The notes under the pieces: model-generated
Database searches by the model: none
What the model saw: the letters and a program-made list of their open reading frames with translations, nothing else
What the model was told of the DNA's origin: nothing
From: Globodera rostochiensis
Taxonomy: Eukaryota; Nematoda; Chromadorea; Rhabditida; Heteroderidae
DNA: 64,000 nucleotides
Assembly (NCBI GenBank): GCA_018350325.1
Contig: JAEVLN010000016.1
Coordinates: 362,193-426,192, forward strand
Direction: 5' to 3'
Made by a program: the position numbers and the translations under genes
In this document: in pieces, positions 41,807-52,733 of the stretch
Position numbering within the stretch: the first letter of the stretch is position 1
Layout: every line of letters starts with the position of its first letter

Positions 41807-43371
41807 CTGCCAACTTAACGTTTTTCCAAGTGTACATTTTGCCAACGTTACGTTTTGCCAACTGTCATTTTGCCATTACGTTTTGCCAACGTTACATTTT
41901 GCTAATGTTAATCATCGAAACGTGCGAATACGTACTAATTGTGCTTTTTCCGGTGTGAGAAGCACTTTTGCCCCGCAAGTGCCAATTTGGTTAAAAATTT
42001 GTTAATTTTGAAAGCATTTTGACATTTTTTTTTGCATCCTAGAAGGTCCCCCCATTTTAAAAAAATTAAAAGTTTTTCAAAGCCGGGAAAAAGGAGTTTC
42101 AAGGGGGTTTTCGGGGCGTAGAATCCGAAGACATTTATTTAGACCAATTTCGAATCCCGGACCTGAATTCGAACAATTTTTCAAAGATTCAAAATCTTCC
42201 AAAAATCAATCTTGGCCTCCAAATCATTCAAAAAGCACAAAATTACAACGAAAAGACAAGTAATGATCGATGCATGCTTATTAAATGATTTTGAGGCCAA
42301 TATAGATTTTTGGAAAATTTTGAATTTTTGAAAAATTGTTCGAATTCGGGTCCGGTTTCGGAATTGGTCTAAATAAATGACAGATTCGGATTATACGCCC
42401 CGAAAACCCCTAAAAACACCTTTTTCTCGAACTTTGAATGTATTTTTTTTAAAAAATGGGGGGGGGGGGACCATCTATACTATTACCAAATGGGTCGTAT
42501 CATTGGAGTAAACCTTTGTAGAAATTTGGGTAATACTTTGGTTTGGCCTCCCCTTTTTTTGAAAAAAAAGTTTTTTTTCTAAGCCGATAAATAGGCGTTC
42601 CTAGGGTATTCTAAGGCGTAGAATCCGAATCTGATCTCCATTTCGACCATTTTCGAACCCCGGCCCGAATTCGAACAATTGTCGAAAATATCGGTCATAG
42701 CAGAGCCAAAATCGAACAAAACATAATATACCAATCGACTCCTCCCGGTCTGCACTGTATGAATCCGAAAAAATTTTTGTAGGGCAACCATTCCCTAAAG
42801 AGTTACAGACCCGGGACTGAGTTCTCTTTTGACTGGGGACTCAGTTATACATGCAAAATCGGACGTTTCGCACATATGTAGAATCTATGTACAAAACGTG
42901 AGTTTAATAGGCGTTCCTAGCGTATTCTAAGGCGTAGAATCCGAATCTGATCTCCATTTCGACCATTTTCGAACCCCGGACCCGAATTCGAACAATTGTC
43001 GAAAAATATCGGTCATAGCAGAGCCAAAATCGAACAAAACATAATATACCAATCGACTCCTCCCGGTCTGCACTGTATGAATCCGAAAAAATTTTTGTAG
43101 GGCAACCATTCCCTAAAGAGTTACAGACCCGGGACTGAGTTCTCTTTTGACTGGGGACTCAGTTATACATGCAAAATCGGACGTTTCGCACATATGTAGA
43201 ATCTATGTACAAAACGTGAGTTTAGGGGGTTTTGTGCCTTTCTTTAAAGGCTCGCCCAAAGACTGGTGTTTTGATTACAGACTTAACTAAACTAAATAAA
43301 CGTAAACGATATTTTATTTGTTTCGGAAAACTTCATCATACATATTTTACTATTCAAATATCTATTGCTTG
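41807..43371. repeat. Spacer of repeat fragments upstream of the PDCD4-like gene
   Basis: Contains ACGTTTTGCCAAC-type units (41815-41910), a foldback with GAATTCGAACAATTTTTC arms (about 42030-42490), and a 316-bp tandem duplication. No gene seen. Confidence 0.65.
42590..43221. repeat. 316-bp tandem duplication
   Basis: Two nearly identical copies, 42590-42905 and 42906-43221, each starting AATAGGCGTTCCTAG and containing GAACCCCGG.CCCGAATTCG and CCTCCCGGTCTGCACTGTAT. Differences are a few single bases, so the duplication is recent. Confidence 0.93.
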
Positions 43372-45336
43372 ATGGACGTTAAAAATGACAAAGGAAAACG
43401 CAGCAGAAGCCACTCGACGGCCGCCAAACCGACGAAGGATCCGGAATTAGAGGCCGAAATTTTCTTCGCCAAGGAAAACGGGATTGAGCCGCCGCGAGTT
43501 CTTCCGTCGGATGCAGCAAAAAAAATTGTGGAAGCCTTTGGGGAACATTGTGAGAAGATTTTTATTTGCAATGTAATAAGACTTTTCAGATATCGACAAA
43601 AACCTTTTCAAGAACTTGAAGAATGGGAGAGCCGAGCGAAAGGCGCGTTCTCGTGGGGTTAGCGGCTGTTCCATAAAGAAAGATGGTATGCCTACAATAG
43701 AGAGAATTGACTCATCGAGTTATGGCATAGGAGGACGATTTGAATATGGTCTCGATTGCGTCGACTTGGCTTACGACAATGACGATCTTTCGTGCAAATC
43801 GAGCACGGACACGGACGATGAGCTCGTGGAATACGCGGACTTTGTGTGTAAGTACAGTGTGGACGAAATCCGCGCAATCTTTGGCGATTATCTGCAGAGC
43901 GGCAACATGGCGGACGCAATGGTATAATACCCAAAACAGTTTTTGACGGTTTATTTGGTCGGTAGGATTCGCTTGAGAAGTTTTGCATCACCGGGGAAAC
44001 AGTGTTCCGAATGCTCAAGGATCTGATGTTGATTGCACTGGAGCAAGCCAACGGAAGTTTGGAGTTGGCCGCAAAACTCATTGGTGGAATGCTTTCACTC
44101 AAATGGGTGTCTCTTCAAAGTCTGATCGATGCCATCGAGGATATTGTCGGGTCTGTCGATGATTTGAGTAAGGATGTTCCAAAGCTGGGCGAGACTTTGG
44201 CCGTTTTTATTGCCAAACTGATCGAACAAAACATTGTGCCGTCAAATGTTGTTTCATTTTTGGCTTCTAAGAATTTGGATGGGAACGAATCCGTCAAGTA
44301 CGTTTTTGCTTTTTGAGATCAGAAGCTTTTTTTCAATTCAAGGAATATTTTTGCTGATGCATTTGCTTTTGCGAATAATCGGCATCTTCTTAACGGAAAA
44401 TGTGTTCCGTCCGGAGGACACCAATCGCTCGACGTTCTTTCGGCACAGTTTAAGCTAATTCTGGAGGAGTACGTCCAGAGCAATGATGAGGAGACGGCGG
44501 AATTACGCTTGTCCGAATTGAAGGTTCCGCACTTCAACCACGAGTTTGTGTATCAGGTTCATTCTCAATTGTTAAAGTATTCCGAATATTCTTTTTTGCT
44601 AAGGCCGGCATCCTTGCGCTTGAGCAGATGCATGATCATGTGATGAGCAATCTTGCTGCGTTGATCAAGGCATGTGCTTGTGATTGTGTCAAAGTTGGGG
44701 CACGGGAATCCGAGACCTGACAGGGTTGCTCGAAATTTGTTTTTGCCGAATACGCGTGCCGGGTAACAATAAGTCTGGTGTTGGTGTTTTGGGTAAGCCG
44801 CATTTTTCAATAGTGTTGGTTACGGGCGTCGGTCCGGTCTCTACTAAAACTAATCATCGTTTGAGGAATCTACGTAATTTTGTCTGATGTTAAGGCCATG
44901 TCGGACAACGGGACATTGCTCGATTCCTGCATCGTCAAAGGCTTTACTCGTCTTTACGCTGTTCTTGCCGATCTCTACTTGGATTTGCCAGCCGCTTACG
45001 CATTGGCACAGCTTTGGGTGCAAAAATCGCTTAGTGCGGGTTACATTAGCAACGAATTGGCTTTTGATTGTCCATCGGGAACTGTTCGGTATGTCGCCCG
45101 TAGTGGAACTCGAGCGAGCTAACAGGCCAATCAATATAATTGTGCAACAAACATCATCTCTTCTGACGAGCTTTTTTCCTTCCAGCAGCCGCAGTCGCAC
45201 TCTCTCACAGGGGCCTAATGGGAAACTCTCGTGCTTGGAGGAGGATCAGAAACAGCAGAAGGACGGCGCTCCTTCCGTCGTGAATGACTTCGGACCTCGA
45301 CCTGATGGGACCATTGTTGAGGGTGCTAAAGTGTAG
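43372..45336 (+). CDS. PDCD4-like protein, two MA3 domains
   Basis: Programmed cell death 4 proteins bind eIF4A through two MA3 domains and restrain translation initiation. Exons 43372-43549, 43590-43921, 43966-44297, 44343-44556, 44604-44669, 44895-45088 and 45186-45336 are phase-consistent and give about 488 residues (human 469). The basic N-terminus has NDKGKRSRSHSTAAK and GRAERKARSRG (RNA-binding type). Domain 1 runs from YSVDEIRAIFGDYLQSGNMA to PSNVVSFLASKNLDG, with KDVPKLGETLAVFIAKLI. Domain 2 starts SLDVLSAQFKLILEEYVQSN, then LSELKVPHFNHEFVYQAGIL, YLDLPAAYALAQLWVQKSLS, and ends AFDCPSG, matching the CPSRG end of vertebrate PDCD4. The short tail has SRSRTLSQGPNGKLS. The fifth intron uses a GC donor (44670). 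Confidence 0.93.
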
Positions 45337-47203
45337 GCGACAGGCAAAATTGCTTTTGTGTGATAGCTGATGGTAGCCTCTATGTATTGACCCTTATCAA
45401 TTTGAGTGTCCGTTGACCGAAACATTGTATAAATTCGTGAATATTTTCTTTCAGAAATGTAGCCAGAAAGTGGCACTAATCTGTTTGGTCTTCTTTTTAC
45501 TTCTGTCCTGGCGACACTTCTGCCACTCCACCGCCTATTCCATCAGCCTATCTCTCTGTTCATTCATTTTGATGCTTAAACTATTTTTAAACAGTTATTA
45601 TTACGCGAACATTTTTGTTTTTCATTTTTTTTCCTCAGCTCCCAACATTCATCAACAGATCTTCAGTTCCAAACAGATATGTCATAAATGTGCTAATAGC
45701 GATAGCTTTGTAAATTCGTTGGATCGTTCGTTTTGTGCATATTGCCCCTCCCCAAGCGTTGATTGAATTCCCTACCAATTCCGTGGGCGACCAACCTCCT
45801 CCCCCTTCCCCCAAACGACTTTACCAGCCATTTTCTCGCGGGTCCCCCAAAATGCATTTTCCATCGTCCCGACGAATGAATGCCCCCCCCCCCCGCCACT
45901 GTCCGCGCCTTTGTGCAATTTCCTAGCTCTGGCCTAAATCACCTCGCTTTCTTTCCCTTAGTTCAATGCGTTCTTTTCTTGTAATAGAAACATTTTCCAG
46001 CGGAATATATACCACAATTGTTTGCCAACCAAATCTAATATTGTGTCTTAGACTTAGAGTGGCTTCGATCTTTAAAGGCAACACAACAGCGTAATATGCG
46101 ACTCGTGTAAATTATGATGATTTTGAATAAAAAGAGACTTTTACGCGTTCAACGGAGATATTTACGAACATACTGTACATGTATAAATCGTTATGATTTT
46201 CAGTGGAGAGGTTTTGTGGACAATCAGGATTTTAGCAACCAAAAATTTCCTTTAAGAACGACGAAATTCCTGTTTTTTTGTTGTTAGAGTTTAAGCTTAC
46301 AGCCTGAATGTGCACTACGGTCACAGGGGTTAGCATATGAAGGGTAAGAGATGTGGAGAGGGGGGGGGGGGAATAACAAAAAGTATGGAATGACAATAAT
46401 GTGGAACTTAGGAAACGGGCTTGGGGATTGAGGGACAATAGAATCTCCGGCAAAAATTTCCACGATCGAGTCCTCGAAGAAAAAAAAACAATCAGTCTAG
46501 ACTCCGGACACATAAAAGTGAGAAGCAAGGAGTTGAGGCCGGACTGTCTTGAGGTCTGACCAATCTCGATTGAATGATATCTCGGCGAGAACTTGTTTCT
46601 GTTTGGACTCTAAAATCTTTTGACCAACGGATTCAGTTCATGAAGTTCCCAGGCAGCGAGTAGTTTCTGTGCTGTTTCCACTGGTGGACAATGTCCCAAA
46701 AGAACGAACGACGCAGGAGGCGTTGTCAGACCCCGACACGGACGTTCTCAGCGAATTTACCGGCTAAAGTTTGTTAGATGACAAATTGCAGTTTGACTGG
46801 AACTTTCCCAGCTCTAATTCAACCAAATTCGGCGGGTTCGAAAGCTCTTCGCTGACGAACGCCAAAAGACTGAGCAAAACTCGGCGTGGAACTCGAATGG
46901 GTGGGGGGGGGGGGGGAGGGAGTCGTTGGACTGAGCGCCAGAGACGTTTGAACTACAATAAATTTTCTTGAAACCAACCAATCTAAACAAATTTGGTACC
47001 AATCAAAAGCTTTAGCTGGGTAGATTTTGTGTTCAAATCAACGAGATGACTAGATCCCTTTCAAAAAAGTTATCATCGAAAAGGTATCAATTTATTTAGT
47101 TTGGTTGGCTACAAGAAGAGTTATGGCACTTCAAATGTCCCAGGGGCAATATTTATTTGGTTGGGATGTTCAAAATGTTCAGCGCCAAAACGCCCTGTTT
47201 AAA
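45337..47203. other. Spacer with a plus-strand coding-like island
   Basis: Mostly unique sequence without clear repeats until about 46970, where AACTTTTTTGAAAGGGATC-type palindromic sequence appears. At 46620-46880 the plus strand reads in good composition as VVSVLFPLVDNVPKERTTQ, EALSDPDTDVLSEFTG, then DDKLQFDWNFPSSNSTKFGG. No family is recognised, there are stops between parts, and no clean splice pair. It may be a gene fragment. Confidence 0.35.
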
Positions 47204-50200
47204 TTAAAAGTCACTTACCGTTTCGTAGCCGTTGTCCGTTAGTCTCAACATTTCGTAATGTGTTTTCATGTAATTTGAGTCTCTCCTGTGCAATTGGTCG
47301 TTGATCTCCGCCACGGCCACACAAATGTCCTTAAAAGTCGGCCTCAGTTGGGCTTCTGCATCCCAACAGCGCAACATCAATTGGCTAATGAGGGAAATTA
47401 ATGGCTATTCAAATCAAAACGAATTTGGGGAAAAGACTCACTAAAGTTCTTCGGGACATCGTGGCAAAACGCCCAGACGGTCGCCTCTCTCCAGAAAAAC
47501 GCGGACTTCCTAAATAGGCGGCGTCAACAAAACAAAACAAAACCAATTAGGAACCGCCCGACCTGACTGTTCATGTTCTGAAACGGCTCGACGTTTCGCG
47601 AGAAAATCTCCCATACGAGCACTCCAAACGACCACACGTCCGTCTTTTCCGAGAACTGAACAGGGGAAGGGAAGTCTCTCTCTCTCTCAACGAAACGTCG
47701 GATTTGGCCAACCCGCGGCTCATCCCCGAAACATTCCAGGGCCGTCCAGCGGAACGGCAACATCACTCGGTTGGTGCCCAAATACTGGTACTCGTTGCCT
47801 TCACTTTGTGTCGACTTCACCATCAGTCGGGAAAGGCCAAAGTCTGAAGGGCCAGGAAAATTGGTTCAAATCGTCGGATTCGCCTCCGCTTACCGGTGAT
47901 CTTCACCACTTCGAAGTCGCCGTCGAGCATACAATTCCGAGCCGCCAAGTCGCGGTGAACGATGCGTCTGCTGCTCAAATAAGCCATGCCTTCCGCAATT
48001 TGCGCGATAAAAGAGAACGCTTTGCCAATGGTTGGAGCCTAAACAACAGAGCAAATCTTTTCAAAAGGCACTCAAAAACAATTTTCGGGTCGTTTAAGTA
48101 GCGATGGAGGTCCTTTCCGCCCATGTACTCCATGACGATATTGATCAAACCGAGTTTATTGCCCAGTGGACCCAACTGATCAGAGCCAAAGTAACCGATG
48201 TACCGGACGATGTTCGGATGTTCGCAGCTAATTGCCAAGGGTTTGGATTGACTTTTGTTTCGGAAAACCCACCGACTCATCGCTTCCACTTCCTTTTGAA
48301 TGGCGGCGTACGACGACTCCGAAATGTCTCTGATGATTTTCACCGCCACGTAAAATCCCTCGCTGTCCTCCGAACTTCGACAGCATTTTGCCTTACAAAC
48401 TTTGGCGAAATTCCCTAAATAAAACAAAAAAATGCTAACAAAATAAAAAAACGCGGCAACAAACCGTCGCCGATGTGCTCCCATTTTGAAAGGTTCAACT
48501 AAACGGACAAATCGAACGCTGAACAGACACTCACAAATCAGCACAAATTAACCTCACTTCCATCTGACAAAAGCGCCCAATTGTTTCTGTCGTCCGTCCC
48601 CCCGTCGTCGAAGGGGGGAAAGGACTCTTTGAAGAAGCAATGTCCGTCAAGGGCAATGCGCGGCTCTGTGGATGGAATGGGCGTGTAGGAGGAAGAGGAG
48701 TCTGACAACAAAAAGTGAACTCAAAAAGGGAGGGAGCAATCGAAAGAAAGGGAAGCGATCGGAAGGGATCGAACAAAGCCAAAGGCAAGAAAGAGAAAGC
48801 CCAAAGGAAAGGCAAAAGCGAATGATCGCCCACCGTTCGGTCCTCGCGCAAAATCCGAGTCCATCCTTCTGAGCACTCTCTGCACAAAATGCCGACATTT
48901 TGCGAATTATTCCACCGCCCCGTCCGCTTACCTCCGAATACTTTGGGTAGACCACGCAGTAGAACAACACCAAAACGGCCAACAACAGCAAAAGGAGCAT
49001 AACGCCCAAAACGATGCGAATGGCATAAGTGACTTGGGGGGATGGAGCACCGGAGGGGGAGCGATCCGGTTGGGAGGACTCCGAGTGCATGTCGAACACG
49101 AAAGTCAAATTGGACACCCTTCCAACCGAACCGAACAGGGAAAGGTTGTGGCACGGGCGTTGGGATGTGAGTTTACACCGAATTCTGAGGGGAATCGGAG
49201 ATTATGGATTATGGGGAATGGCGAATGGCCTCGAAACCTTCGAAGTCATTGAACCGTTTCGAATTTCTGAACAATTAAAAGGGCGGGACGCCCCCCCCCC
49301 CTAAAGGTAATCAATCCCAAAATGGTGCAAATTTATCAAAAGTAACTTAAAGGGATCAATTCGTTTTTGGCTTTGCATTTATTGAATCTCTCACAGTTCG
49401 TTAGTTGTGATTGGACTGACACACGGGTAGCCGCATAACGAAACCCGAAGGTTTTCGAGGACATTCAGCCGTTTCCCGTAAATGTTCAGAGAGCCGTCAA
49501 CGCTCGACCCAACCTAAAAGATTATTTGTCTTCGAGTCGACGGGGGAACGAGTCGACAAAAAGTTTGTCTTCAGCCGACCTCAATAACTTCCGGTGGACA
49601 TTCCTCCAGCGCATACCCCCGGGGGCAAACACCGACGGAGTTGGAAACGTTTGGCGACGCGACGGTGCGACCAGTCAAATTTTGAAAAGCGCACCAATTG
49701 CAGCGGAGAGAATCCGTCCAGAAAATGTCATCGCATTTTGGGTAGAGTCCAGCACAGTCAACGGGGAGAAGACGTACCTGAAGTCAAAACATTCAAAAGG
49801 ACAAAAATAAATCCGACGACTCCGTTCCCGACTCCAAACAGCAAATGCCTTTTGCTCGCATCCATCGCCAAATCAAAGGGGCCAAATGGCGCCAAATGCG
49901 CGGGGGCGGACCAAAGGAAAGAAAAAGTGCCAATGCCATCGGTCGCATTCGACTCGTCAGAAATGGCCCACTAAATTCCGGGAAAATGATTAAATAAATC
50001 GAATAAATCGACCCTTTCAATCGTCCCGTCCTCGCGCCCCAACCAAAAGGCCTTGTCCTTGGCACTTTCTGCTACCGACACAATTTGAACGTCCGATTCA
50101 GGCAATCTGAAAATTGAAAAAGAGAAAATAGTTTCAATTTGGTAGTGACAACCTCGCCAAAACCGTGCCATTGGTTGGTCGAAAATTCTCCAGCCATCCG

Positions 50201-51857
50201 ACTCTGTTCGCCCTGTCCTCGGTGGAGTTCAGTTCGCAGTTCGAGAAGACTCTGGAGCCCATCCCCAAGTTGAAGCGGTAGCATAGCGGTTTTTGGTTGT
50301 TAAGCTCCCAAGAGAAAATGTGACATTGGGGGGGTTCCATTTGGTACTGAGCGCATTCCTGGAAAGCTTAATTAGAATGGGCATAAAGTAGTGAAAGTTA
50401 CCACAGCGCCCTTATTGGACTCCATGTCCACTTTCTGACAGGCGTCCCAGCTCAAATCAAAGGCGGCACTCAGCTCGGCCAAGTCGTAGTGGCAAACAAA
50501 TGCGTGCCGTTTCCCGCCCCTTTCCGTCCTCTCCAGAACAACCAAAAGGCCCCGACCATCCAACGTTTGGGCAGCAGCTACTGCTCGTTGAGGCATCGAT
50601 GTATCATCTCCTGAATGGAAGCTTCAACTATTTACAGTTTTATAAGACATTGAATTTTTCACTTATCAGAGAGCATTCATTCCCTTGGCCCACCAATAAA
50701 CAAATTGCACCTAATCCGCGACAAGACAGGACCAATTCCATGCGCGACTCCAACGCGAACGATCCGCTCCGACTTCGATCCCCCAGGCAGACGCGCGTCA
50801 ATCGCACGTCCGTTCGATCCCTTTCCGTCCCATCGATCATGGAAAGCGGCAGGTCAGGCCGTTTGGCACTTCCAACAAAATATGCATGCGTGCCATAACG
50901 GAAGGAGGCAACCACCGAATGCTCCGAAATGACCCTTTTATCATCAACAGCATCGAAAACGCGCCCACTGTCGAATGAATTGGATTATTTGTCGTCGAAT
51001 TGGGGAAGTATTCACTCAGAGTCGAAGGCGAGAAGACTTGCACTGCTTGAACCGTAAATGGCACGCACAAAAAGACGCTTTTCGCTGCTGAACACTGTCC
51101 TCAATGACCGAACAGCGCCAGGAAAGTGCCGAATTGTGCAATTCCCATCGGTTTGTGCCGATTTGAGATCGATGGGGCACAATCTGACGAAGATGCAAAA
51201 TTACACATTATAAGTGTAAGACGACCTGCACGCGACGGTCGTGCAGAAGATGAGAATTGAATTGGCCGAGTCAATTTTGAGATCAGTCAGCGGCGTCTCA
51301 TCTTCCAAAAGCATCGCCCAGAAAGGGTTCAGTGGCGCGGTGACCGGTGACCGCCCGTCCAGCTTGAAGAGGGCCAACGACTTGTCGGTTGCGACAACAA
51401 ATAAATCCCCCTCAGAGGCAATTCCTAAATTATCTTTTTTAAGCAAAAATCAAATCGAAAGACCGACCCCGCAATTCCTAAATTATCTTTTTTAAGCAAA
51501 AATCAAATCGAAAGACCGACCCCGCAATTCCTAAATTATCTTTTTTAAGCAAAAATCAAATCGAAAGACCGACCCCGCAATTCCTAAATTATCTTTTTTA
51601 AGCAAAAATCAAATCGAAAGACCGACCCCGCAGTTTTCGCTCTTCTCCAAAGTTGACGACCAAATTGCCCAAGTCAGCGCCATTTCTCTTTGCGCCCTCT
51701 GCCGATTCCACGAAAAAACAACAGAAAATGATGGCAATGGCAAGCAAATGGGCGAAAGGGGAAAGGGGGCCATGGGCAAGACAACACAGCCCACGCGGGC
51801 GAATCAAAAGCACATCCGGCAGCAGATCCAGCTTAAGACCGGCGAACGAGGAGAACG
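47204..51857 (-). CDS. Sema-PSI-IPT receptor tyrosine kinase, MET type
   Basis: Single-pass receptor kinase of the MET/RON architecture. Kinase exons are phase-consistent: 48498-48465, 48414-48273, 48227-48080, 48038-47894, 47843-47713, 47655-47563, 47509-47442, 47384-47204. Motifs: [14 protein letters not shown] (P-loop), [81 protein letters not shown]. The juxtamembrane exons are 48879-48834 and 48701-48553. The membrane helix [20 protein letters not shown] ends its exon at 48932. Extracellular Sema pieces: [75 protein letters not shown]. The PSI domain has [10 protein letters not shown]; a short IPT-like piece has [13 protein letters not shown]. The first visible exon (51857 down to about 51633) has a hydrophobic stretch, [19 protein letters not shown], fitting a signal peptide, but no ATG, so an upstream exon is missing. 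Extracellular junctions are incomplete. The stop after GYETVSDF overlaps a GTAAGT donor, so a further 3' exon is possible. Confidence 0.85.
51418..51630. repeat. 53-bp tandem repeat across an exon-intron border
   Basis: Four copies, period 53 (last 54), each containing GCAATTCCTAAATTATC and AATCGAAAGACCGACCCC. On the coding (minus) strand each unit carries a potential acceptor (TAATTTAG|GAATTGC) and a potential donor (GG|GTCGGT). The repeat lies between the signal-peptide exon and the first Sema exon of the receptor gene. Confidence 0.92.
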
Positions 51858-52277
51858 GCTAGATTAATTGAAGACGGCGTTTGGAATTGAAGGGAAGGGG
51901 GGAAATCTGCAGAAAAATTACAAAGAAAACATGCAAATGCGGGATTTAAAGAACAAAGTCGAGAGCAAAATTGGGTGTTTTTTTAGAAAAGGAAATTTAA
52001 ACGAAACGTTCTTTACACTTGGCATTTTGGTGAAGGGATGCGACGTGAGGTTGGCTAGTTGGGAGCATCGGAATGTTTAATGGGGCAAGGGCGAGAGGCA
52101 ACCGACGTCTGTTGTTTGTCTTTCGCTCGATTCCACCAAACGATCGATCGATTGATCGAAAAACAAAATATTGCATTAGGTCACACTCACAGCCTATTCA
52201 ATGTGATAAGAAAAACATTTAAACTGAAAATAATGCGTAAAAATTTTACACATGTTTCTAAAAATGGAAAGTCATTT
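51858..52277. other. Spacer between receptor and docking-protein genes
   Basis: Should hold the receptor's missing first exon and promoter on the minus strand. I could not pick out an ATG exon with a convincing donor. No repeat recognised. Confidence 0.35.
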
Positions 52278-52681
52278 CAAGGGCGTACCTAGAGCCTTTT
52301 TTCGGGGGGGGGGGCTAATTTGAAAAAAAAAGTCAATCTTTATAGGTGCTTTTTTGGATTTTATTGCATTTTTCTTAAGCAATTTTCCCGCAAAAAAAAG
52401 TTCAATTTGAGTAAATTTTTTAGATTTTTGTTGAAAAATTTCGAAAATTTGCCGATTCAAATTTTTCAAAATTGCAAGTTTTTTTGAGGGAGGGGGTCGG
52501 CGATGCCGATAGGCGCCGCCGGAGAAAATTTTGAAATTTTGACTCAATTTGTTAAGGAAATTTGTCTAAAAATTACAAAATTTTGCAAAAGAAAAGAGTC
52601 CCCCCTTTGGTTTTTTTTCTCAAAAAAAAATTTTCGAGGGGGCTGCAGCCCCCCCAGCCCCCCCCCCTGGGTACGCCCATG
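52278..52681. mobile_element. hAT-like MITE, CAAGGGCGTACC ends
   Basis: Ends CAAGGGCGTACCTAG and GGGTACGCCCATG, flanked by the 8-bp duplication AGTCATTT (52270-52277 and 52682-52689). The interior has G and C runs and the GGCGATGCCGATAGGCGCCG module. It ends 52 bp beyond the stop codon of the docking-protein gene. Confidence 0.9.
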
Positions 52682-52733
52682 AGTCATTTAGTGAATGGGA
52701 AATGCTGATAAAACCAAAAAAAATTCTTATCTT

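Noticed and set aside
51609..51794. Alternative frame with several ATGs as the receptor signal peptide
   Set aside because: That frame gives a polar Pro/Trp-rich sequence; the other frame gives a proper hydrophobic core and joins the extracellular domain, although it lacks an ATG.
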